NCBI GenBank assembly: GCA_024291935.2
Contig: CM044314.1
Coordinates: forward strand, 27,688,001 to 27,752,000
DNA: 64,000 nucleotides
Source: Okapia johnstoni
Taxonomy: Eukaryota > Chordata > Mammalia > Artiodactyla > Giraffidae
Direction: 5' to 3'
The position numbers and the translations under genes are program-made. Of this stretch, positions 36,078 through 46,279 are shown piece after piece. Within the stretch, counting starts at the first letter, position 1; the number at the start of each line of letters is the position of its first letter. The notes below the pieces were generated by a model. It worked only from the letters and a program-made list of their open reading frames with translations. It searched no databases and was not told the DNA's origin.

Positions 36078-36530
36078 ATGGTGGAGGTAATGAAGATAAT
36101 GGTGACCTCCTTCAAAAGGTTCCATGCACCCACTGCTACACTCAGTACTCCCAACCCTGCAGCAGGCCACCTCTGTCAGAGACTCCTGGACACTCACAGG
36201 CAAGTCTGGGTCAGTCTCTTGTGCGGTCACTGCTCCTTTCTCCTGGGTTCTGGTGTACACAAGGTTCTGTTTGTGCCCTCTAAGAGGCTGTTTCCCCAGT
36301 CCTGTGTAAGTTCTGGAGGCTCTATGGTGGGGTTAATGGTGACCTCCTCCAAGAGGGCTTATGCCATACCCAGCTCTACTGCACCGGAGCCCCTGCCCCT
36401 GTGGCAGTCCACTGCTGACCTGTACCTCCTCAGGAGACACTCAAACACAGTTCTGTCTCAGTCTCTGTGGGGTCTCTGGGTCCTGGTGTGCACAAGGTAT
36501 TTTTGAGCCCTCTGAGCATCGTTGGCAGGT
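36078..36530. repeat. Two diverged tandem units of about 210-245 bp
   Basis: Unit 1 (36078-36322) and unit 2 (36323-36530) both begin atggtgg.., contain aatggtgacctcct.caa, share tcctgg.ttctggtgt.cacaagg-type text and end near ..ccctct.ag... Seen directly; diverged with small gaps. Confidence 0.75.
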
Positions 36531-36578
36531 ATGGGGCTTAATTCTAAAGATGATTTTGCCCCTCCTACCATCTTGTTG

Positions 36579-36740
36579 GGGCTTTTCATTTGCCTCTGGA
36601 TGTGGGGTATCTCCTCAAAGTTGCTCCAGCACCATGCAACCACAGCTCTAGTTTTTACTGTCTTCCTGGGGCTTCTCTGCCCTTGGATGTGGGTATCTAC
36701 TCACAGCCACCCCAGCGCCGCTTCAGTTCTTGTCCTGAAG
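36579..36740. repeat. Second tandem pair, units of about 75-90 bp
   Basis: 'ggggcttttcatttgcctct' and 'ggggcttctctgcccttgga' start two units, each followed by gatgtgggtatct.ctca and ..ccccagc.cc text. Confidence 0.65.
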
Positions 36741-36769
36741 ATCCCAGACGAGCCCCCAAGATGATGGCT

Positions 36770-36990
36770 TATGGTGAACGAAGTCAGATTCATGATCTCT
36801 GAGGAAGAAGATTTAGCTTTGGGACCAGAGACCAGGCTTGATCACTCAAGAGCTTTTGTATAGCAGAGTCTTATTAAAGTATAAAAAGGGACAGAGAAAG
36901 CTTCTGACATAGACATCAGAAGGGGGATGGAGAGTGTCCCCCCTGCTAGTGTTAGCAGGAGAGTTATATACTTTTTTTTTAATATATTAA
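36770..36990 (-). mobile_element. LTR-like fragment next to BovB
   Basis: On the minus strand it reads like an endogenous-retrovirus R-U5 segment: a 'ttaataagactctgctatac' poly(A)-signal-like part, then 'gagtgatcaagcctggtctc'. I recall similar text in bovine LTRs. It may instead be the true 5' end of this BovB. No viral gene is present. Confidence 0.4.
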
Positions 36991-37600
36991 GGCTATACAA
37001 TAGTATTGATATACATATATACAAATTTAAAATTATTATTCTTGTAAATCTATCTTGTGTCATTATGAACTAGTTCTCTTTAACTCTCATATTGCCTTTT
37101 GCCTCAAAGTCCATTTTATCTAATATTCATACAGGTATACAAACTTTCTTTGGTTAATATTTGCAGATATTTTTTTCCATCCATTATATATGTCTCTCTT
37201 AAACAGCATATAGTTGAGTGATTTTTAAAAATATATGAAAGATTGACAATCTTTTGTCTCTTATCTGAAATTAGTCCATTTATATTTATTATGATTCTTG
37301 GCTTATATTTTCATTTAAATATACCACCTTATTGTGTGCCTTATATTTATCCTACCTGTTCTATATATATTCCTAAACTTTCTTCCTTTTTTCTCATTGA
37401 CTATTCCTATATCAATCCCATTTTTCTCTTTCCATTAACTTCGAAGTTATACATATTATTTCTATATTGTGGTTAATTTTAAAGTTACAGTATGCATATT
37501 TAATTGATGAAAGGTATAGTTAACACCTTTCTAATCATTTCTCCAGTGTTCACAGTATCAGTTAATGATACTTCTATTTTTCCAGTTGCTCGGGCCTAAA
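36991..37600 (-). mobile_element. Old L1 antisense, segment 3
   Basis: 'attgccttttgcctcaaagt', '...aaacagcatatagttgagtg' and '...ttagtccatttatatttatt' continue the L1M antisense interrupted at 32676. The first 80 bp are very AT-rich and the junction is unclear. Confidence 0.6.
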
Positions 37601-37929
37601 ATCTTGATCAGGATAGGCTTCATGGACTTGTAACCTGTACAGTCACACAGCCTCCCACACACAAAGGGCCTTCAATTTGATTTAATCCCCTTTAGCAACT
37701 GTCTTGAAATTCTTCACAAATTTTGAGCAGGGAGACCTGAGATTTCATTTTGTGCTGAGCTCTGCAAATTGTGTAACCATTCTTGATCTTGATGCATACT
37801 TCACTCCTTTTTTCCCTCATGCCTCACATCTACTACATTAGCAAATTATATTGGCTTCCTTCCTAAATATATCCAGAATTTGACAATTTCTCACCATCCA
37901 TCCTAGTCCAAGTCACAATTATCCTTTGC

Positions 37930-38615
37930 TTGAATTTTCAATTTGGAGCCAAGTGATCCTGCTCAAACTCAAGTCAGATCATGTCAATCTGCTCAAACTT
38001 TCTGAAGGTATCCCATATTCCTCATGGTGAAACTTACTGAGTCCATACCATGACATAAAAGTCCTACAGGATCTGGCCCCATTCCTTGTCTGATTGCATT
38101 TCATTCTATTCTCTCCTTTTATTCAAATCTAGCCACACTAGCATTCTTCCTGTTCTTTGAGCGCTCTAGGCTTGTTCCCACCTGAGAGCCTTTGCAGCCT
38201 TCTTTCTACCAAGAATGTTCTATTTCTCCATCTGTTCCCTCCCTGTCCCACCTGCACACACACTCGAGGTATCCAGTTGGCTAGCTCCCTCAACCCTTTC
38301 AGACTGACTCAACAGTCACTTCTCTGTGCAATCTTCCCTAACCAGCCCACATATAATGTAAAAGCCAGCACCCAATATTTTACATTCCTCTGACTTGTTT
38401 TAATTATTTCTGTACTTATCACTTTATACAATACTTTTGAAAAAAAAATATTTTATGGTGTTGTTTATTTATTTTCTCTGTTCATTGTAGAATATAAATA
38501 AGCTCCCCAAACCAGGATTTTTGTCTGTTTGCTCATCATTGCATTCTCAGTACTTAGAACAGTGTTAGGTACATAATAAAAACTCAAATACTTGTGTTGA
38601 ATGAATAAATTAATG
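37930..38615 (+). mobile_element. L2 LINE, about 690 bp
   Basis: 'gatcctgctcaaactcaagt', 'caggatctggccccattcct', '...ttgcagccttctttctacc', and the 3' end 'agaacagtgttaggtacata' then 'ataaaaactcaaatacttgt' follow the L2 consensus. Old and non-coding. Confidence 0.75.
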
Positions 38616-38639
38616 ATTAAATTTATAATATATAGTCTT

Positions 38640-38960
38640 TAGAATTAAAATCAGTAAGTATCTTCTGGTTACAAACTGTCTTAATTCTTTTCTCTGAGAA
38701 TGTTTTTATCTCTTCTTCTCTTTTGGAAGATGGTTTTCCTGGGTATGAAATTCTAGATGATAGTTACCTTCTTGCAACACATTGAAATATTATTTCTCTG
38801 ACTTGGGACTTCCATTATTGCTAGTGAGCCTTCAGGCTAACTGCTAATCCATTGAAGAGAAACTATATTTATTCTGTGGTTACTCTTTTCTTTTAATTTG
38901 TTTTTCTGCACTTTCATTTCAATGTGACTATATGTGAGCTTCTTTTTTTTTTTTACATTT
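38640..38960 (-). mobile_element. Old L1 antisense fragment
   Basis: 'gagaatgtttttatctcttc', '...gggtatgaaattctagatg' and '...gtgagccttcaggctaact' resemble L1M antisense. Related text resumes at 39925. Confidence 0.55.
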
Positions 38961-38974
38961 AATGTGTGTGGCAG

Positions 38975-39319
38975 GTTGAAAACTGGCCCCTAAAAAAATA
39001 TGTCTATGTCAATCTCTGGAACATCTGAATTTATTAGAAAAAAAGAATATTTGCATTTGCAGTTAAATTAAGGATTTTGAGATGAGAAGATTATATACAT
39101 GGGCCCTAAATGCCACCACAAATTTCCTCATAAGAAGAGGCAAAGAGAAATGTGACACATACAGAGTAGGACTCATTGTGATTACAGAGGCAAAGGCTGA
39201 AGTGATGTATCCACAAACCGAAGCCACCAGAGGCTAGAAGAGTCAAGAAATAGATTCCTTTCAGAGTTTTCAGAGGGAGTACAGTCCTGCAATAGCTTGC
39301 GTTCAGACTTCCACAGAAG
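38975..39319 (+). mobile_element. MLT1-type MaLR LTR, left part
   Basis: 'ggttgaaaactggcccctaa', 'acatgggccctaaatgccac', 'ctcataagaagaggcaaaga' and '...agaggctagaagagtcaag' follow the MLT1 LTR layout. The end of the LTR is found after the BovB insert. Confidence 0.7.
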
Positions 39320-39806
39320 TGACAAACCTAGACAGTGTATTAAAAAGCAGAGACATTACTTTACCGACAAAGGTCCATATAGTCAAAGCTATGTTTTTTC
39401 CAGTAGTCATGTACAGATGTGAAAGTTGGACCATAAAGAAGAACTGTGGTTTTGGAGAAGACTCTTGGGAGTCCCTTTGACTGCAAGGAGATCAAACCAG
39501 TCAATCCTAAAGGAAATCAATCCTGAATAGTCATTGGAAGGACTGTTACTGAAGCTGAAGCTCCAATACTTTGGGCACCTGATGAGAAGAGCTGACTCAA
39601 TGGAAAAAAAGACCCTGATGCTGGAAAAAACTGAAGGCAGGAGGAAAAGGGGATAACAGAGGATGAGATGGTTGGATGGCATCACTGACTCAATGGACAT
39701 GAGTTTGAGCAAACTCCAGAAGATGGTGAAGGACAGGGAAGCCTAGTGTGCTGTAGTCCATGAGGTTGAAAAGAATTGAATACAACTGAGTAACTGAACT
39801 GAACTG
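39320..39806 (+). mobile_element. BovB LINE 3' part inserted in the MLT1 LTR
   Basis: 'caaacctagacagtgtatta', 'caaaggtccatatagtcaaa', '...cctgatgctggaaaaaact', ending 'ctgagtaactgaactgaact'. Confidence 0.93.
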
Positions 39807-39882
39807 TGAAAGAACATATTTCTGATGTTATTTTAAGCCACATTTGTGGTAATTTGTTACAGCAGCCACAGACAACTATAAC
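39807..39882 (+). mobile_element. MLT1-type LTR, right end
   Basis: 'atttctgatgttattttaag' then 'ccacatttgtggtaatttgt' and 'tacagcagccacagacaact' is the terminal part of an MLT1 LTR. Confidence 0.75.
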
Positions 39883-39924
39883 AGCATGCTTGGGGCTCAC
39901 TGTACATCTCAAATGTATGTACAG

Positions 39925-40290
39925 ATGTCTTTAGTCAGTTATAGAAAATTCCTATCCATTACCTTTTCAAATATTGCCTTTGCTATTTCTTTCTCTCTTC
40001 TCCTTTCGAAAATCAAGTATTTGTTATATTTATCAAACTACATTATAGCTCTTACCTTCTCTTCTCTATTGTCCATATTTATTGTCTCTTTGTGCTACAC
40101 TCTGGGTTATTTCTTCTGATTTGTATTGCAATTCATGGATTCTATCTTCTACTGCTAAACAGTCTTTTTTTAAAAATTATTTTATTAAAGTATTTGTTCC
40201 TTCTGCAAGTTTTGTTTGGCTCATCTTCATATGTGTACACGTTTGTCATGTTTTATAATTTCTTATTCCATGTACATAAATAAGTTGGCA
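39925..40290 (-). mobile_element. Old L1/HAL1-like antisense fragment
   Basis: 'attgcctttgctatttcttt', '...gctcttaccttctcttctc' and 'tcttctactgctaaacagtc' resemble L1M antisense. Confidence 0.5.
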
Positions 40291-41449
40291 TATAGGAGAC
40301 ATTTAAGCTGGATAACAGCTCCTAGGAGCTAAGGGATGTGTGGTCCCACAACAGCCCAATGTGCCTCAATTAGCAGTAATTAAGTCTGGATAGAATGGCG
40401 TAAGAATTGTGGTATGGTTTTTGCAATTGTTGGACTGGACTCAAATACTTAAAAGCCTATAAAGTGTTTTTTCTTTTTAAATATTTATACTGGCTACAGT
40501 GCTACCAGCCCAGACTAAAAGGGGAGATATAAATGCTAGAATGCTTATGTCTATAAGTGGTTATAAGATTTTAAATGATATTTATGATCCCTCCCCCCAT
40601 TATGCATTCCATGTTCTGTTTCAATTTAGGTTTACTTTTCAGGGTCATTTATCCAATGGAGTAATCCCAAATGGATCTGAGCCCTTGGTCTCACTGCACA
40701 GGGTTGCTGTGGCCTCTCATTAATTTTTAATCACTGAACATGATGAAACCAGTAAGTGGATCCTCTGGATTCCACTCATACTCCTTCCAGATTTTGCTAG
40801 GTGGCATAAACCCGATTTCCCTGGAAAATTAATATGAATCAACCTAATTAACGCTTAATTCAACTTTTGCCTGATCACTTAATAATATGAAGAGCCTCAA
40901 ACAATCAATGTGGAAGTCACAGCTTCCAATTCAACGGCTGTGTGCCCAGGAGAAGCACTCCTCTTTTGGGGTCTAAGATCTCTAAATCAATAGAGCCCAG
41001 AATCATTAAGGCAATAAACAAAATCTTGCAAGGGCAATAAGGGGAAATTTTCTAAGTAAGTGATTGAATGTAATAATAAGTGCCATACCTTCTTCAACTC
41101 ATTAATTCTGTCAGTGGGGAAAAAAAACACACCATTGGTCACTGATTCCAAGTATTTGCATACCCCATGAAACAACATGCCGCTGTCACAAGGTGTTGTT
41201 GGCAATATACCTGTCTTCTATAGGCTATTTTGTTATGAAGTGAGATGCTTCTGGATATGTAGGAAGTAAAACTCATTTTTTATTTTTCAATTGCCTTATT
41301 TCTTTATGAAGTGAGCTTTTTTTGTCAAAAACACAGAGATACATAGATATTCAGAAAGTACATAAATGGCATTGTTAGGAGAAGCATGGTGGGTAGGGAA
41401 AGCAAATCCAAACCCAAAGTAAGTATCTATGTACGTTCATCAGTTGTAC
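40291..41449. other. Intergenic, non-repetitive, TAAT-rich in part
   Basis: No repeat is recognised. 40365-40400 and 40720-40900 carry many homeodomain-type cores (caattagcagtaattaag, attaatttttaatcac, aattaatatgaatc, cctaattaacgcttaattc). Candidate conserved element. Confidence 0.4.
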
Positions 41450-41603
41450 TAAGTGTACCACTCTGGGGAGGAATATTGATTATGGAGAAATTAGGCATAT
41501 GTGGGCTCAAGGGGTATATGGGAAATCTTGGTACTTCTGGTGATTTTGCTGTGGACCTATAACTGCTCTAAAAAATAAAACTTATTCTTAAAAAAAAAAA
41601 AAT
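41450..41603 (+). mobile_element. L1M 3' end with A tail
   Basis: 'gtaccactctggggaggaat', 'gggtatatgggaaatcttgg' and 'actgctctaaaaaataaaac' then an A13 run match a mid-age L1 3' UTR. Confidence 0.75.
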
Positions 41604-41783
41604 TACGTGCACTCTCCACCTGCCACAGGCAACTAGCTTGTCTTAACAGGCATGATACCTTGGCAGGGTTTTAGGCATGGTCACTACTGCTGGCAAGTTA
41701 GGCACTCAGGAATGAGGTGATCAGTCTTGGTGAAGGGAAGTGACATGGTTTTGTTCATTGACAGCCTCCTTTATTACTTCTAT

Positions 41784-42062
41784 GCTGCTGCTGCTGCTGC
41801 TAAGTCGCTTCAGTTGTGTCCGACTCTGTGCGACCCCATAGACGGCAGCCCACCAGGCTCCGCCATCCCTGAGATTCTCCAGGCAAGAATACTGGAGTGG
41901 GTTGCCATTTCCTTCTCCAATGCATGAAAGGGAAAAGTGAAAGTGAAGTCACTCAGTCGTGTCCAACTCTTAGCGACCCCATGGACTGTAGCCTACCAGG
42001 CTCCTCCATCCATGGGATTTTCCAGGCAAGAGTACTGGAGTGGGGTGCCATTGCCCTCTCCG
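41784..42062 (-). mobile_element. Bov-A2 SINE with intact target-site duplication
   Basis: Dimeric Bov-A2 in reverse: it begins with the (ctg)n tail, 'ctaagtcgcttcagttgtgt', a linker 'gaaagggaaaagtgaaagtg', then the second unit ending 'gggtgccattgccctctccg'. The 12-bp 'tattacttctat' is repeated exactly at 41772-41783 and 42063-42074. Confidence 0.97.
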
Positions 42063-42407
42063 TATTACTTCTATAGCCACTTTTTAAAGAAGCCCATAGA
42101 GTAAGCAATTGGTAGACTACGGAAGGAGGATAATTAATATCCTCAGGGTAGGTCATTTGTCCACCTGCATATTTGTAGCCATCTCTGTGATACAGGCTTT
42201 AGGGTGGCCAATCACATGAAATACAAATATTCTCATACATTGCTGCAAAGATGTCCATTTACAATCTTCTGCAAGCCTCCTTGTTACCAGTCATCTAATC
42301 TTGGGCCTTCCAAGTCTCTGACCATTTTCCAAATGATAGTCACTGCCTATGAAACAATAAAGATCCATACTTCAGGCAATCTCACCTTTCAGGAAATGTG
42401 AACAATG

Positions 42408-42632
42408 GGGCTTCCCAGTTGGTAAAGAACCACCTAGTGGTAAAGAACCCGCCTGCCAATGCAGGAGACATGGGTTCAATCCCTGGGTCAGAAAGATCCC
42501 CTGGGGAAGGGCATGACAACCCACTCCAGTGTTCTTGACTGGAGAATCCCATGGACAGAGGAGCCTCGTGGGCTGTGGTCCAAGGGTTGCAAAGAGTCAG
42601 ACACGACTGAAGCAACTTAGCACTGCACAATT
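42408..42632 (+). mobile_element. Bov-tA SINE with a duplicated head segment
   Basis: 'gggcttcccagttggtaaag' is followed by a short repeat of 'tggtaaagaacc' (42420 and 42439), then a normal body to 'gacacgactgaagcaactta'. Confidence 0.93.
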
Positions 42633-43479
42633 AAATTTCAGAAAACTGGGATGATTTTCCTCACCAATGTCCTGCTGACCCATTGAGCTCACGTTTCAGT
42701 AAATCACCCAGGAAGGCCATCAAGACCACTTCCAATTGTGCAAGCTAACCTAATGAGTCTAGATTCTTTGGTAGGAGATCTTGAAAAGTTCAGGTTTTCC
42801 ATTATTCAAATAATTGTTATTCTAGAGAATAGGAATAGAGAAAACAGAGGGGAAGAAATTAACAATGACATCATGTAAGAAATGTTCCTATAACCGAGGA
42901 TACAAGTTTCTAGATGGGAATGGCTTAGCCCTACAGATGAAAATTAATCCATACCATGTCACTGTGAAATTCAGAACCTTCAATATTTCAGAGACTATTT
43001 TTTAAGGTCACAATCTGATAAGACATAAAAATGTTCTTAGACTTCTCAGTAATAACACTGGAAACTAAGAGTAATGGAGCAATACCTCAAAAAAAAAATT
43101 GAAAGAAAAATTATTTCCTATCTAGGTTCTATATACAACAAACTATCAATTAAATACCAGAGTAAAACAAAGACACGTTCAGGCATTCTAGTTTTCAAAA
43201 AAATGTATCTCCTACACATCATTTCTCAAGAGGCTACTAGAGGATACTTTCACAAAAATGAGGAAGTAAACCAAGGAAGATTAAGATATGGACTATAGAA
43301 AACAGGACATTCTACATAGCGTAGAATCAAAGGGAGTCTAGGAGGCTTGTGAAGAGAAACCCCAACATACAAGCACAGCCAGTCCTGACAGAGACAGCAT
43401 GGCACAGGGAGCACGCTCATCACCACGCTCTCCGCCACTGTACACCTATTTGTCGTCCTCAAACTAACACATGTTAGCT
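42633..43479. other. Intergenic, unresolved; may hold an old repeat
   Basis: 43050-43310 reads like a degraded interspersed repeat ('atttctcaagaggctactag', 'gaagtaaaccaaggaagatt') that I recall from other mammalian loci but cannot name. The 74-codon open frame at 43074-43298 is not recognised. Confidence 0.35.
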
Positions 43480-43830
43480 TTAAAAGCCAAATAGTACTTA
43501 AACGCATTCATAAAATACAGTTGATCTGGCAATCAAAGCTACATGCAACAACATAGATAAACCTCAAAAATATTTTTGTATAAAGTTCTATAATTGGCAA
43601 AACAAATCTAATTTATTATGATGGATATCAGACCAATGATTATTTGGGGAGTGCGGGGTGGCACTAACCGGGAAATGGCACAAAGCAACTTTTGGGGTAC
43701 AGAAATGGTCTATATCTTACATAGGGATGTTCATTTATCAACCCCCCTGAACTATACAATTAATATCCATGCCTTTTACTGAGTGTAATGATATTGTGTA
43801 ATGATATCACAATAAACTTAACACATGGTA
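43480..43830 (+). mobile_element. Old L1 3' region
   Basis: 'catgcaacaacatagataaa', '...taaagttctataattggca' and '...gatgttcatttatcaaccc' match L1M C-terminal/3'-UTR text. Confidence 0.6.
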
Positions 43831-44934
43831 CACGTGTGGGTATACAGATATATGTGTATATGTATGTATCTGTGCTTTGTCCCACTCCTTTCCATTCCTC
43901 CCCTAAGAAGATGTAAGATCCAGGAACTAGGGAATCTAATCCCTAGTCAAGGCAGTTTCAAGGATGACAGGAAAGAAGTTTCAGGTGGCATCTATACCAC
44001 TGGCCCAGATAGAAGGAGAAGGGAGGTCTGTAGGACCTCCAAGAAAATAAAAGGGATGGATGGATTCCTTCATGAGGAAGCCTGAGGACTTTCCCTGCAG
44101 AAAGTTGTACCAGGAGGTTATTAAGTGGTATTGGAAAGAAGAAGAAAGGCAATCATTAACTTCAGGAGGAAAAGGTTAAGGAAGAATAAAATGCTCAGCT
44201 AACAGTATCTGTACAGCCATAGTAACGGAAACACTAAGTATTGACTAATTCTAAACTTTGTGACATAATTATATTGGGGGAAAAAAGGAAAGAAGGCTGA
44301 GGGGATGGCTCCCCTTCACAGTAGTATGAAGTCAGTAGATAAAACAGATGAGTCAAAATAATTCACTCAGTACGTACATTACTTAGACATGGACATGTAA
44401 ATGGCAGGAAAAACTAGCTTAAAAAAAAGTAGCTGTTCCTAGGACAGGAATGGAGGGATGAGGAGAGCAGAAACCACAGTTTTGGGACAAGCCATTGAAT
44501 ACTGTTTCACTTTATAAATATTGTCCGTGTATGGCATTGATAAAATAAAAATTACCTAAAAATAGTTGTGGACTTAACATTCTATTTACAAGGCAACATC
44601 ATTGTTTTCCCACAATGGAGTTCAACATTCTAGGGAGATTTTTCAGAGCAATTTGGAAAAAATTCTGAAGGTTTATTAATTCAAGAGGACCTACAGACAC
44701 ATAGGACAGATTACTCATTTGTTTTCTTATTTTTAAAGGTTCAGACTAAAAACAAGTAAACAAAATTTGAAAGTAGCTCAGAAGCAAAGAAGAGATTGGA
44801 GCTCGTACCTCCTGGCTGTGAACGGGAGCCAGAGTCTCTCTTCTTAAGCAATTTGCAGACCTGAGATCCCTTTGCCCCTAGGGTCCTATTTATCCATCAG
44901 GCAATTCATTATAGCATTTCCTCAGTTCTAAGAT
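43831..44934. other. Intergenic, no gene recognised
   Basis: Begins with a short TATGTGTATATG tract. The rest has no clear repeat. The 86-codon open frame at 43825-44085 and its antisense are unsupported. Confidence 0.45.
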
Positions 44935-45207
44935 CAGAGAAGGCAATGGCAACCCACTCCAGCCCTCTTGCCTGGAAAATCCCATGGATGGAGGAGCCTG
45001 GTAGGCTGCAGTCCATGGTGTCGCTAGGAGTCGGACATGACTGAGCGACTTCACTTTCACTTTTCACTTTCATGCCTTGGAGAAGGAAATGGCACCCCAC
45101 TCCAGTACTCTTGCCTGGAGAATCCCAGGGACGGGGGAGCCTGGTGGGCGGCCGTCTCTGGGGTCGCACAGAGTTGGACACGACTGAAGAGACTTAGCAG
45201 CAGCAGC
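44935..45207 (+). mobile_element. Bov-A2 SINE with intact target-site duplication
   Basis: Two Bov-A units joined by 'cactttcacttttcactttc', ending in (agc)n. The 11-bp 'agttctaagat' is repeated exactly at 44924-44934 and 45208-45218. Confidence 0.97.
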
Positions 45208-46053
45208 AGTTCTAAGATTGTCTACTCTAGTATCTACCATCAATTTAATAACAGCTTTGGGGTAGGCAGAGTGGGGAAGGGTTGGCAAGCCTACTTTAGC
45301 ATGAACTGCAAGATGCACCCCAATTTTGGATATATTAACTTGTGAAGCCTGTGTATCTCTCAACAGGGGGATACTTTAAAATGCCCTGTTTTCCAGTCTG
45401 GTTCATCTTGGCCTGAAGGCTGTGGTATTTTTATACACCCGTACTGTGAATCCATCTCCCAGAGTCCCCTCCAGAACTGGGCCCTGGTTCCCTGAGCTGC
45501 ACTGAGGGTTGGCTGCCAACAGCTTTTAACTGAGTGCCTCCCTACGGTTCTGAACAGCAACCTTTCATGCCCCTTCCCCAGGACAGCTTCCATCTAATGA
45601 GTAGTGGGGCAGGAGGGTGAAATACCAGCCCTCGGAGGTCAACTCCAGCCCCAGACCTGCTGGGGTTGGCTGAGGCCTGGGCTGAGGCCTGGGCTGAGAC
45701 TGTCTGCCAGCTCAGTCCTGCTAGACTCCGTTCTTCTCCAAGGATGCAGATCCTAAGAATGCCCCTCGACACAACTGCAAAATGCAAATTTCCTGGGATC
45801 CGAACCTGGGAGGAAGTCTAATTTCAGACTTTGGCCTCTCCCTTCAGGGAGAAGGTAAGCATTCTGGCATTAAAGATTTTTAGGCCTGACAGGATCACCA
45901 TTGTCTGTGTGGAAATGACACCATCACACTGGAAGCTTTGACTTACTTCCTAAGGCCAAGGGCTGGTGCTTTTCTGGGCCAAAACTGATAGCTCCTGACC
46001 ATCGGACTTAGACAGACACAGGCTGCAATCCTGCTTTTCTACTGATGGGACAT
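45208..46053. other. Intergenic, GC-rich, no gene recognised
   Basis: Contains a 12-bp tandem repeat (gctgaggcctgg at 45669-45680 and 45681-45692, plus half a unit). Open frames of 77-81 codons on the minus strand (45360-45787) show no known domain. Confidence 0.45.
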
Positions 46054-46279
46054 CGTGCGTGCCTGCCAAGTCGCTTCAGTCATGTCCCAAGTGTGTGATG
46101 CTATGGACTGTAGCCCGCCAAGCTCCTCTGTCCATGGGATTCTCCGGGCAAGAATGCTGGAGTCTATTGCTGTGCCCTCCTCCAGGGGAGTTTCCCAACC
46201 CGGGGACTGAACTCACATCTCTTATGTCTCCTGCATTGGCAGTCGGGTCCTTTACCGCTAGCGCTACCTGGGAAGGCCA
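46054..46279 (-). mobile_element. Bov-tA SINE
   Basis: 'gccaagtcgcttcagtcatg', 'ggactgtagcccgccaagct', '...ctgcattggcagtcgggtc' and 'taccgctagcgctacctggg'. Confidence 0.93.

Larger units (their letters stand above)
35561..36760 (-). mobile_element. Presumed 5' region of the same BovB
   Basis: Continues directly from the start of the endonuclease text and contains no RTE domain. It is GC-richer than its surroundings and includes two tandem repeat pairs (36078-36530 and 36579-36740). I take it as the element's 5' untranslated/promoter region because it joins without a break. Plus-strand frames of 96-142 codons (35915-36764) are chance. Confidence 0.6.

Noticed and set aside
35915..36764. Plus-strand frames of up to 142 codons
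   Set aside because: They lie antisense in the presumed BovB 5' region and arise from its repeat structure.
41782..41796. CTG repeat as a disease-type triplet expansion
   Set aside because: It is the short (CAG)n/(CTG)n tail that Bov-A2 elements carry, five units long.
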